Part shown: piece by piece, positions 1 to 6,788 of the stretch | Numbering within the stretch: the stretch's first letter is position 1 | Layout of the letters: every line of letters begins with the position of its first letter | Source of the DNA: Clostridia bacterium | GTDB taxonomy: Bacteria > Bacillota > Clostridia > Oscillospirales > QAMX01 | NCBI GenBank assembly: GCA_017547975.1 | Contig: JAFYNU010000289.1 | Coordinates: 1-10,651, forward strand | Direction: 5' to 3' | Length of the DNA stretch: 10,651 nt | The notes under the pieces: model-generated | Told to the model about the DNA's origin: nothing | The model's database searches: none | The model's input: the letters and a program-made list of their open reading frames with translations, nothing else | Translations under genes and position numbers: made by a program

Positions 1-1609
1 AAACAAGGAAGAAGTTCTGGCTTACATCGAAGCCACCCGCAAGCAGAGCGACATGGAACGCACCGAGCTCAACAAGGGTAAGACCGGTTGCCCCCTGAAG
101 GGTCTGACCTGTATCAACCCGGTAAACGGTCGGGAAGTCCAGCTTTTCATCGGCGATTTCGTTCTGGCAAGCTACGGCACCGGCGCCGTCATGGCGGTTC
201 CCGCCCACGACCAGCGTGACTTCGAATACGCCGAGGTCCACAACATCCCCATCATCCAGGTTATCGACCACAAGGATGAGCATGTGGAAATCGTGGATCA
301 CGCCATGGAAAAGCAGACCTACCTGAACAAGAACTACGTCCTGATGAATTCCGAAGAATTCTCCGGCATGCCGGTTTTGGAAGCCAAGGAAGCCATCACC
401 TGCAAGCTGGAAGCCATGGGCGTTGCCAAGCGCACCGTAAACTACCACTTCCGGGAATGGATCTTCGCCCGTCAGCGTTACTGGGGCGAACCGGTTCCGG
501 TGGTGCACACCGAGGACGGCGGCATTCACGTACTGGAGGATGAAGAACTGCCCCTGGTTCTGCCGGTTCTGGACAACTACAAGGGTCAGGGCGGCAAGGC
601 CCCCCTGGAAAATGCCACCGAATGGAAAAAGTACGACAAGAACGGCGTAAAGGGCACCCGCGAAACCTCCACCATGCCCGGTTCCGCCGGTTCCAGCTGG
701 TACTACATGCGCTATATCGATCCCAAGAACGACAAGGAACTGGCCGATCCCCAGCTTCTGAAGCACTGGCTGCCGGTTGACCTTTACATCGGCGGTCCCG
801 AACACGCCGTGGGCCACCTGATGTATTCCCGTATCTGGAACCGTTTCCTTTACGACCAGGGCATCAGCCCGGTGAAGGAACCCTTCAAGAAGCTGGTTCA
901 CCAGGGCATGATCCTGGGCGAAAACGGCATCAAGATGGGTAAGCGCTTCCCCGAATTCGTGGTTAACCCCAGCGATATCGTCCGGGATTACGGTGCCGAC
1001 ACCCTGCGCCTTTACGAAATGTTTATGGGCCCCCTGGAGGTTTCCAAGCCCTGGAGCAAGAGCGGCGTAGACGGTGCCAGAAAGTTCCTGAACCGTGTGT
1101 GGAACTTCTTTGCCGACGGCGCAAACATTACCGAAGCCAACGATAACAAGCTGACCCGGGATTACCACCAGACCGTGAAAAAGGTCACAAGCGACTTTGA
1201 ATCCCTGGGCTTTAATACCGCCATCAGCCAGATGATGATCTTCGTCAACGCCGTATACAAAAACGGCAGTTGCCCCAAGGAATACGCCGAGGGCTTTGTA
1301 AAGATGCTTTCCTGCATCTGTCCCCACATCGGCGAAGAGCTGTGGCAGGAACTGGGGCATACCGAGAGCATTGCCTACGCCGCATGGCCGGTCCATTCCG
1401 AAGAGCTTGCCAAGAGCGATACCGTGGAAATCCCGGTACAGGTCAACGGCAAAAAGCGCGACGTCATTGAAGTGGGTGCTGACGATCCCGCCGACGTGGT
1501 AAAGGCCAAGGTCATGGAAAGCGAATCGGTCCAGCAGGCCATTGCCGGCAAGAATATTGCCATGGAAAAATACGTCCCCGGCCGCATTTACACCATCGTG
1601 GTAAAATAA
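1..1609 (+). CDS. leuS: Leucyl-tRNA synthetase, C-terminal part (5' end outside window)
   Basis: Class I aminoacyl-tRNA synthetase that charges tRNA-Leu with leucine in the cytoplasm. The reading frame is open from base 2 and reaches a TAA at 1607-1609, giving about 535 residues. LeuRS is usually 800-870 residues, so the N-terminal part with the HIGH motif lies upstream. Visible in order: the end of the CP1 editing domain, with TGAVMAVPAHDQRD (about 182-223), whose last Asp matches the conserved editing aspartate; the catalytic-core return segment with DLYIGGPEHAVGHLMYSR (about 779-832); the KMSKS loop, here KMGKR (932-946), followed by VVNPSDIVRDYGADTLRLYE; then the anticodon-binding helical domain and the C-terminal domain. 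The ATG at 53 is an internal Met, not the start. The gene is followed by a terminator, so it ends its transcription unit. Identification is secure. Confidence 0.97.
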   Translation, partial: NKEEVLAYIEATRKQSDMERTELNKGKTGCPLKGLTCINPVNGREVQLFIGDFVLASYGTGAVMAVPAHDQRDFEYAEVHNIPIIQVIDHKDEHVEIVDHAMEKQTYLNKNYVLMNSEEFSGMPVLEAKEAITCKLEAMGVAKRTVNYHFREWIFARQRYWGEPVPVVHTEDGGIHVLEDEELPLVLPVLDNYKGQGGKAPLENATEWKKYDKNGVKGTRETSTMPGSAGSSWYYMRYIDPKNDKELADPQLLKHWLPVDLYIGGPEHAVGHLMYSRIWNRFLYDQGISPVKEPFKKLVHQGMILGENGIKMGKRFPEFVVNPSDIVRDYGADTLRLYEMFMGPLEVSKPWSKSGVDGARKFLNRVWNFFADGANITEANDNKLTRDYHQTVKKVTSDFESLGFNTAISQMMIFVNAVYKNGSCPKEYAEGFVKMLSCICPHIGEELWQELGHTESIAYAAWPVHSEELAKSDTVEIPVQVNGKKRDVIEVGADDPADVVKAKVMESESVQQAIAGKNIAMEKYVPGRIYTIVVK

Positions 1610-1623
1610 GCTCCGCATTCACA

Positions 1624-1659
1624 AAACCCCCTGTGAGTTCTCACAGGGGGTTTACTTTT
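1624..1659. terminator. Strong hairpin terminator between convergent leuS and the amidohydrolase gene
   Basis: A 14-bp perfect inverted repeat (1624-1637 against 1640-1653) is separated by only TT. The stem consists of AAA, five C and TGTGAG with its complement. On the + strand it is followed by a T-rich tail ending in five T (1655-1659), which fits Rho-independent termination of leuS. Read on the - strand it is followed by a short T run, so it probably also ends the long - strand operon. The rest of the 72-nt gap shows nothing else. Confidence 0.9.
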
Positions 1660-1681
1660 TGTTATATTATTACCATCCGTA

Positions 1682-2575
1682 TTATTCCGTGGTGGTAATC
1701 CGAACGGGGGGCAGGATGGCTTCCAGATTGCCATGGTAGAACCCTTCCTGAACCGCAGGCGGCAGATCCAGGGAGTCCATGAATTCCGCCAGACGGTTAT
1801 CGTAGTAGTCCCGGGCGTAAATAAACCGATCGGGGTGGGCAAGGATCAGATTTTTGGTGTACGCCTTATCCCGGCTCAGGGCGGTAATGCAGGAGCCTGC
1901 CGAGCAATCGCAATAGAGATTGGGATAGCGTTCCAGCATGCGTTCGATCCGACCGCCGGGGATCACCGGGTCCTTGGGATAGGCCTGGGTCAAGCCCAGC
2001 TCGTCATCCGAAATGTGGCACCAGAAGCCCGGGGCATGGCCCAGGAAATTGGTTTCGGGACAAAGTTTCAGGAGACGTTCCAGGGCGTCGATGCTACCGC
2101 CGTACCAGTAATTCCTTCTGGGGTAGTCGGTGCCCGAAAGCTGGGCTTCGGGATAATCGAAGTGGAGCGTAACGGGCAGGCCCATTTCGCCGCAATAGCG
2201 GAAGAGATCCACCGCATCCGGATCGTCATACTGCACCCGGAGCTTGACCTCGCCGCACATTTGTACCCGGTTGGTAGCAACTGCGGCCTTCATGCGCTGG
2301 ATGGCACCCGGTTTACGGGGATCCGGGGCATAACCCAGGATAAACCGGTCGGGAGCCTGATCGGCATATTCCAGGCAATGGCGGAGGGGTACCGGCACAC
2401 TTTCATCCAGATGGGGCGAAAAAGACCACCAGGTACGGGGGTCCACCTCGTTCATGGGGGCCTCCCAGGAAAGCAGGCAGGTCTTATTCACCCCGTATTT
2501 ATCCATGTTAGCCAGCATACCCTTCAAGTCCCGGCCGTGGTAGTAGGGATGGTTGTGGGCGTCTATTTTATACAT
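1682..2575 (-). CDS. Amidohydrolase_2-family metal-dependent hydrolase
   Basis: A 297-residue TIM-barrel hydrolase of the amidohydrolase superfamily, most like the amidohydrolase_2 group (uronate, carboxymuconate and related C-N or C-C hydrolases and decarboxylases). Visible metal and active-site elements: DAHNHP with the HxH pair His7 and His9, GEVKL (109-113) in place of the usual GE(I/V)KL strand, LHFD with His138, LGH with His180, and ARDYYDN with Asp256 where the family usually reads GSDYP. The YHGN near 280-283 matches the family's closing (G)N segment. There is no signal peptide, so it should be cytoplasmic. The start at 2575 is supported by AAGGAG nine bases upstream. It is the last gene of the - strand series, 13 nt after the M55 peptidase gene. 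Family is clear; the substrate cannot be named. Confidence 0.85.
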   Translation of the reverse strand: MYKIDAHNHPYYHGRDLKGMLANMDKYGVNKTCLLSWEAPMNEVDPRTWWSFSPHLDESVPVPLRHCLEYADQAPDRFILGYAPDPRKPGAIQRMKAAVATNRVQMCGEVKLRVQYDDPDAVDLFRYCGEMGLPVTLHFDYPEAQLSGTDYPRRNYWYGGSIDALERLLKLCPETNFLGHAPGFWCHISDDELGLTQAYPKDPVIPGGRIERMLERYPNLYCDCSAGSCITALSRDKAYTKNLILAHPDRFIYARDYYDNRLAEFMDSLDLPPAVQEGFYHGNLEAILPPVRITTTE

Positions 2576-2588
2576 TTTCGGTTTCTCC

Positions 2589-3368
2589 TTATGCCAGATT
2601 CAGGTCCATGTAGGTGACCACCCGGTCAATGGTTTTGGTCATGGTGCGTCCGTCCACCCGTTTCCAATGGGGGAAGACTTTTTCCATATCGTCACAGTGC
2701 CACACGAAGTGGAAGCTAAAGGAAATCTCCGCCGGGCAGGCGATGGTCCAGGGGGCAATCTCCCCGGCACGGCAAACCCCGTCCCGGGCCGCTTCCCGGA
2801 TGCGCCGAAGGGCTTCTTCCCCATCCACGCAAACCGCTTTGTTCCGCCCCACTGCCGTTTTCACCGATGCGGCGGCAATTTCCGGCACCAAGGCCTTTGC
2901 CTCGGCACAGAGGGCATCGTCCCCGCTGAGCATAACGAAGGGAACCCCATAGGCACCGCAGTAGGCCGCCCCCTGGGCAAATTCTCCGTAAGCAACCCCG
3001 TTGATGCGGTAATCATGGACCGTTTTAGAGCTTTGGGTGTGTTCCAAAAATGCATCCTTGGTACCCGCCTTGGCGTGAAGACCCACCTCCATGTAGGCAA
3101 TGCAATCTTCGAAAATGGCAGGATCGTTAAAATTGGTGATTTCCCTGGCTCTGGGGTCCACCAGGCTCCGGTCGATGTTTTTCCCGCCGCCGTGGCCGTC
3201 CAGGAACCACACCTCCTCCGCCCCGGCATCAAAGCATCCGGCAATGGCGGCGTTCAGGTCCTCCGCCAGCCGACGGCAGGCGAAGGCGTAGCCTTCCCCC
3301 TCCATCATATCCACGCTGTCCACCAGGCTGACGCCCTCCAGGTCGGTACAAATGATCACTTTTTTCAT
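2589..3368 (-). CDS. M55-family metallopeptidase (DppA-like D-aminopeptidase)
   Basis: A 259-residue protein of peptidase family M55, whose known member DppA of Bacillus subtilis is a zinc D-aminopeptidase acting on D-Ala peptides. The metal and catalytic residues can be placed by order and spacing: Asp9 and Glu11 in TDLEGVS, His59 in DGHGGGKN, His98 in VGLHAKAG, His110 in LEHT (position of the proposed catalytic His) and Glu129 in YGE. The downstream VPFVMLSGDDALCAEA is also typical. Length is near the family norm. No signal peptide, so probably cytoplasmic. The start has AAAGGA at a suitable distance. It follows the aminotransferase gene by 12 nt and precedes the amidohydrolase gene by 13 nt, so the three are almost certainly cotranscribed. 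DppA is usually found with peptide transporters; here it is not, so the true substrate may differ. Confidence 0.88.
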   Translation of the reverse strand: MKKVIICTDLEGVSLVDSVDMMEGEGYAFACRRLAEDLNAAIAGCFDAGAEEVWFLDGHGGGKNIDRSLVDPRAREITNFNDPAIFEDCIAYMEVGLHAKAGTKDAFLEHTQSSKTVHDYRINGVAYGEFAQGAAYCGAYGVPFVMLSGDDALCAEAKALVPEIAAASVKTAVGRNKAVCVDGEEALRRIREAARDGVCRAGEIAPWTIACPAEISFSFHFVWHCDDMEKVFPHWKRVDGRTMTKTIDRVVTYMDLNLA

Positions 3369-3380
3369 ACGATTTATCCT

Positions 3381-4727
3381 TTATTTTTGGTTTTCAGAGC
3401 CATACCAACGGCCGCCCTGCACCTTGTTTTCGTCCCCTTCCAGAAGATCCATGTGGTTTTCAATGACCTTGCGGTAACCCGCCACGTAAAGATCAATGAT
3501 CTCCTTGTCAAAGTAATTGAATCGGGGAGCGGAGAAGCAGTACTTGGTCAGGGAGGGGTCGCACAGATGGTCCTCATCCCGGACGTCCCGATCGTTGTAG
3601 GCAATGCGGGAAGGGGTACCCCGGTTGGTCATATCAAAGGTTTTGAAGAAGGGATGGGTGTGCAGGCAGAAGTTGCCACCTTCGTAGCAGAAGCCGCCGT
3701 TTTCGGCCCGAACCGCTTCGGCAAAGCGCTTGGCGGAAAGGCCGTGAAGCTCTTCGGGATAATAGGCACCGTGGGGTTCGTACCAGCCCGCCATATTGGA
3801 GCCGGTGGATTCGTCCACCCGGATGGCACGGATGCCGGGAAGGCCCTCCAGCTGATCCCAGAAGTAATTCATAGCCTTGCGGATTTCGGCACTGCGGGCA
3901 TCGTAGTGCTTCAGCTGATCCCGGGCAATGGCGGTGCAAACCTGGTTGGCACGCCCCTTCACCCCGCCCAGGGCAATGTGGAAGTAATCCTTCAGGTTGT
4001 CGGTTTCCTTGATGTAGTTTTCGTTGTTGCGTTCGTAGTGACCGAATGCCATGGCACGTTCGTAGATGGTGCGGTCGTCGGTCACCAACATACCCAGCTC
4101 GCCGCAGGCCAGGGATTTGGTGCTCATCAGCGACATGGCCGCCACATCCCCAAAGGTGCCCAGCTTTTTGCCCTTATAAAGGCCGCCTTGGGCATGGGAC
4201 ACGTCCTCGATCACCTTCAGATTGTACTTCTTGGCAATGGCCATGATGGGATCCATGTCACAGGGATAGGAATAGTAGTGCACCACCATGATAGCCTTGG
4301 TGCGGGGGGTGATACAGCGTTCCAGATCGGTGGGATCCAGGCTGAGATTATCGTTGATGTTGCAGAATATTGCCGATGCTCCAAAGTTGATGGCCTGGGA
4401 CACACTCCCCCAGTAGGTTTTGGTGGGACAAATGATCTCGTCCCCCTCCCCAAGGCCAATGGCGTACATGGCGGAGGTCAGAGCCATGGTACCGTTACAG
4501 TAGGCAATGGCATATTCGGTGCCCTGCCAGGCGGCAAATTCCTCCTGGAATTTTTCGGTCACGTCGGTGAAGGAGAAGGAACCCTTGCGAATCACGTCCA
4601 GGGCCGCTTCCTCAGCTTCCTTGGTCAATACCATTTTTCGGAACAGCTTGTCGTAGGTTTCCGGGTCGATTCTGCCCTCCGGGATTACGGGGGTGCCGCC
4701 AAGAATGGCCAGTTTTTCCTGTTTCAT
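3381..4727 (-). CDS. DegT/DnrJ/EryC1/StrS-family PLP-dependent aminotransferase
   Basis: A 448-residue fold-type I PLP enzyme of the DegT/DnrJ/EryC1/StrS family, which typically transfers an amino group to keto-sugars, although the family also covers other substrates. Seen in the sequence: an N-terminal LAILGGTPVIPEG typical of the family, CNGTMAL (about 77-83) for cofactor phosphate binding, VIEDVSHAQGG (172-182) with Asp175 as the pyridine-nitrogen partner, and MSTKSLACGELGM (201-213) with Lys204 as the probable Schiff-base lysine. The C-terminal part (about 300-448) is longer than in sugar aminotransferases of about 370-400 residues and rich in aromatic and Cys residues. The start is preceded by AAAGGA. 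It begins 29 nt after apbE with no terminator between. No sugar-nucleotide genes are nearby, so a role in sugar biosynthesis is unsupported. Confidence 0.88.
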   Translation of the reverse strand: MKQEKLAILGGTPVIPEGRIDPETYDKLFRKMVLTKEAEEAALDVIRKGSFSFTDVTEKFQEEFAAWQGTEYAIAYCNGTMALTSAMYAIGLGEGDEIICPTKTYWGSVSQAINFGASAIFCNINDNLSLDPTDLERCITPRTKAIMVVHYYSYPCDMDPIMAIAKKYNLKVIEDVSHAQGGLYKGKKLGTFGDVAAMSLMSTKSLACGELGMLVTDDRTIYERAMAFGHYERNNENYIKETDNLKDYFHIALGGVKGRANQVCTAIARDQLKHYDARSAEIRKAMNYFWDQLEGLPGIRAIRVDESTGSNMAGWYEPHGAYYPEELHGLSAKRFAEAVRAENGGFCYEGGNFCLHTHPFFKTFDMTNRGTPSRIAYNDRDVRDEDHLCDPSLTKYCFSAPRFNYFDKEIIDLYVAGYRKVIENHMDLLEGDENKVQGGRWYGSENQK

Positions 4728-4756
4728 GGGGTATTTCCTTTCTTATCTTTTATATT

Positions 4757-5776
4757 TTACTCCCGTATCAAAGCACGGAAGCCATCGGTCATGTATTCTT
4801 TCCCTTCCGGGGTCACCCAGAGAGCCTGGGCATCACATTTTTCCGCCAGGGACTTCCCCTCCTCCGGGGACAGGAGGAAGAGCGCGGTGGACAGGGCATC
4901 CGCCAGCCCGGAATCGGCGCAAATCACCGTTACCGAACTCCATCGAGCGGCGGGCATCAGGGTATCAGGGTCGATGATATGGTGGTATTCCATCCCATCC
5001 ACGACGTAGGTACGCTGGTAGTCACCGCTGGTGACCACCGAACCCGACGTCACCGCAATGGTATACCGATTGACCCCAGCCTGATCCGGATCCTGGATCC
5101 CGATCACCCAGGGAGCATCCTCCGCTTTGGGGCCGGTAACCCGCACGTTGCCCCCCACACTGATCAGGAAACCCGCCGGGGCATTTTGTGCGGCCTTTTC
5201 CACCGCCCAGCCCTTGGCAATGGCGCCCACGTCCAGTTGCGTATTCGAATCGGTGATATACACCGTGGAGGCGGCTTCATCCAGTTCCACCACAGCCCAG
5301 TCCATGTGCTTCGCCGCCTCCCGCAGGGCAACCGCATCCGGCAGGCGGGCATTTTCGGGATCATCCAGCCCCTTGTTTCGGGCATCATGCCACAGGGACA
5401 GCACACTTCCCATGGCCGCATTCACCCGGCCACCTGTCAGGGTGTAATACTCCCGGCAGTCGGCCAGAAGCTCCAGAATAACAGGATCCACCGCCACCGG
5501 GGCTATCCCCGCCTGGTCGTTGACGGTTTTCAGGTTATTCACACCGGGATAATCGTGATAAATATCAAAGAGCTTGTGATAGGTCAAAAGCACATCGTGG
5601 ATCGCATCGGCAGACTTTTGAAAATCTTCTTCATCTTCTCCCGGGCCAATGATGGTGGTGAAGGTATCGAAAAGATCCATGTAGGTTTCGGTATAGGAAC
5701 CCTCCTCTCTCCTTCCCGGTGCACACCCGGCAAAAAGCAGAAGAACCATCAAGCACAGCGCCAAATATCGTTTCAT
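4757..5776 (-). CDS. apbE: FAD:protein FMN transferase (ApbE), lipoprotein
   Basis: A 339-residue ApbE-family flavin transferase, which uses FAD and Mg2+ to attach FMN covalently to Thr/Ser of extracytoplasmic target proteins. The N-terminus is a lipoprotein signal: positive start, hydrophobic stretch, and LLLFAGC with lipidated Cys18, so it should sit on the outer face of the membrane. Family motifs: LDVGAIAKGWAVEKA (181-195), LISVGGN (204-210), TSGDYQR (249-255), HHIIDP (265-270) and DALST (293-297), the last being the region that binds the divalent metal. ATG overlaps the stop of the upstream Gx-transporter gene by 4 nt (ATGA), and an AGGGGGTG ribosome site lies inside that gene's end, suggesting translational coupling. 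No flavinylated target protein is encoded in this window; it must lie elsewhere. Homologues include FmnB of Listeria. Confidence 0.95.
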   Translation of the reverse strand: MKRYLALCLMVLLLFAGCAPGRREEGSYTETYMDLFDTFTTIIGPGEDEEDFQKSADAIHDVLLTYHKLFDIYHDYPGVNNLKTVNDQAGIAPVAVDPVILELLADCREYYTLTGGRVNAAMGSVLSLWHDARNKGLDDPENARLPDAVALREAAKHMDWAVVELDEAASTVYITDSNTQLDVGAIAKGWAVEKAAQNAPAGFLISVGGNVRVTGPKAEDAPWVIGIQDPDQAGVNRYTIAVTSGSVVTSGDYQRTYVVDGMEYHHIIDPDTLMPAARWSSVTVICADSGLADALSTALFLLSPEEGKSLAEKCDAQALWVTPEGKEYMTDGFRALIRE

Positions 5777-6285
5777 AGCTTCACCCCCTGAAGAACCCGC
5801 AGGATCCCCCCACAGGCGGCACCGGTGGCAAAGCCTGTGAAGATGGCCACCGCCAGAAAGTAGGGCAGATAGGCCCCCACGTACACCGATTGCATCAGCA
5901 CCATGGAGGTAAGGATCTGTCCCAGATTATGGGCCGCCGCCCCCAGGATGCTGACCCCGTACACCGAAAAGAACTTGATTCCTTTGGCAATGGTCATGAC
6001 CCCCAGGGCCAGGAGTCCCCCCACCAGCGAAAAAAGAAGGCCGGTGAGTCCGCCCCCAAAGGCGGCACCCAGGATGCACCGGGGAACCAGAATCAGAAAG
6101 GCATGCTTGGGGGAAAGGCGATAGAGCGCCACCAGGGTGACAATATTGGCAAGTCCCAGTTTGACTCCCGGCAGAGGAACAAGCATTTGCAAAGGAATGA
6201 ACCGTTCGGTGTAGGAAAGCACCAGGGCCAGGGCAACCATGACGGCACAAAGGGCAATTTGTTTTGCTTTACTCATACCCGTCAC
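5773..6285 (-). CDS. Gx transporter family membrane protein (EetB-like; formerly 'heptaprenyl diphosphate synthase component I')
   Basis: A small integral membrane protein of about 167-170 residues with roughly five hydrophobic segments (about 8-26, 44-58, 62-100, 107-131 and 136-163). The signatures PGVKLGLANIVTLVALYRL (39-57) and VSILGAAAHNLGQI (111-124) place it in the family annotated Gx transporter or heptaprenyl diphosphate synthase component I. The older name comes from gene neighbourhood and is not supported here, as no polyprenyl synthase is present. The fold class resembles ECF-type S components, suggesting small-molecule or flavin-related transport, but this is inference. Two starts are possible: GTG at 6285, overlapping the upstream stop as GTGA, or ATG at 6276; neither has a strong ribosome site. 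It sits between the NusG_II and ApbE genes. By my recall this pair corresponds to EetA/EetB of Listeria flavin-based electron transfer loci. Confidence 0.88.
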   Translation of the reverse strand: MTGMSKAKQIALCAVMVALALVLSYTERFIPLQMLVPLPGVKLGLANIVTLVALYRLSPKHAFLILVPRCILGAAFGGGLTGLLFSLVGGLLALGVMTIAKGIKFFSVYGVSILGAAAHNLGQILTSMVLMQSVYVGAYLPYFLAVAIFTGFATGAACGGILRVLQGVKL

Positions 6286-6653
6286 CCCACCACAAAATCC
6301 ACGTCGGAGTCTCCCACCACACGGACTTCCACACCGTTTGGCAGGCAGACGATGCTTCGTCCGGCCCGGTCAATCCATCCCGATGCCACGCAATCCTCCC
6401 CGGGACAATCGGATGAGGTAACGGCCACCCGGCCATCCCGAAGGGTAATCACGCTGGTGTAGTCCCCTTCTAGGGTGATCTCCCGCTCTTCCCAAAGGGG
6501 CAGGCTCTCCGCCAGGACGCCATCCCGGTAGATTTCCACCCGGGTACCTTTTTCATTTTCCGGCAGGAACAGGCAGAATGCAAAAACCGCCAGCACCAAA
6601 ACCAGCCCAATGGCCAGGATATCGCCCTTTTGAAACCGCAGACCGTCCCGCAT
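6282..6653 (-). CDS. NusG domain II-containing membrane-anchored protein (EetA-like)
   Basis: A 123-residue protein with one N-terminal membrane segment (about 11-30) followed by an extracytoplasmic NusG domain II-type beta domain. Typical features are VEIYRDGVL (39-47), the DCPGEDCVASGWI segment (82-94) with Cys83 and Cys88, and RSIVCLPNGVEV (99-110) with Cys103. Despite the name, the family is not a transcription factor; it commonly lies beside Gx transporter and ApbE genes in Firmicutes, and its three conserved cysteines suggest a redox or metal role (inference). First gene of the - strand operon: GAAAGGAG lies 7 nt upstream of the ATG and a consensus-like promoter just before it gives a very short leader. 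The stop overlaps the GTG start of the next gene. Confidence 0.87.
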   Translation of the reverse strand: MRDGLRFQKGDILAIGLVLVLAVFAFCLFLPENEKGTRVEIYRDGVLAESLPLWEEREITLEGDYTSVITLRDGRVAVTSSDCPGEDCVASGWIDRAGRSIVCLPNGVEVRVVGDSDVDFVVG

Positions 6654-6683
6654 TTGCCCGCTCCTTTCATCTTGATTATCTTA

Positions 6684-6712
6684 ATTATATCCCCTTCGGC
6701 AGAACTTGTAAA
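6684..6712 (-). promoter_or_regulatory. Sigma-A-type promoter of the NusG_II-Gx-apbE operon
   Basis: On the - strand, TTTACA (6707-6712) is followed by exactly 17 nt and then a perfect TATAAT (6684-6689). The start of transcription would be near 6677, leaving a leader of about 24 nt before the ATG at 6653, with room for the ribosome site and no space for a riboswitch. No other convincing promoter is seen before any of the five following genes, so this one may serve all six. Confidence 0.8.
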
Positions 6713-6737
6713 GGAGATTTTCCCCCTTTTGCAGCAC

Positions 6738-6764
6738 AAAAAAGGAGGAAGTTTCCTTCCTCCT
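6738..6764 (-). terminator. Rho-independent terminator of the GH9 gene
   Basis: Read on the - strand, a 9-bp stem (AGGAGGAAG with its complement, 6756-6764 and 6743-6751) with a GAAA loop is followed by a run of six T (6738-6743, the first of which is shared with the base of the stem). It begins about 25 nt after the GH9 stop codon and lies upstream of the next promoter, separating the two transcription units. Confidence 0.85.
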
Positions 6765-6788
6765 GATGGCATTTCGTATTTCTCCCGC

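Noticed and set aside
53..55. ATG at 53 as the leuS start codon
   Set aside because: The same frame is open to the left edge with LeuRS-like sequence, there is no ribosome site, and the known N-terminal catalytic part would be missing; the gene simply begins outside the window.
1733..2617. 294-codon open frame on the + strand opposite the amidohydrolase gene
   Set aside because: The - strand protein has metal-binding His and Asp in family order and a proper ribosome site; the + strand frame has neither.
4728..4756. A separate promoter in the apbE-aminotransferase gap
   Set aside because: TATAAA-like sequence is present, but no acceptable -35 lies 16-18 nt upstream, so I could not support it.
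2553..5009. 818-codon open frame on the + strand opposite the aminotransferase, M55 and amidohydrolase genes
   Set aside because: It runs across three real genes and their gaps, has no ribosome site and no domain, and shows the same Gly/Val/His-rich shadow composition.
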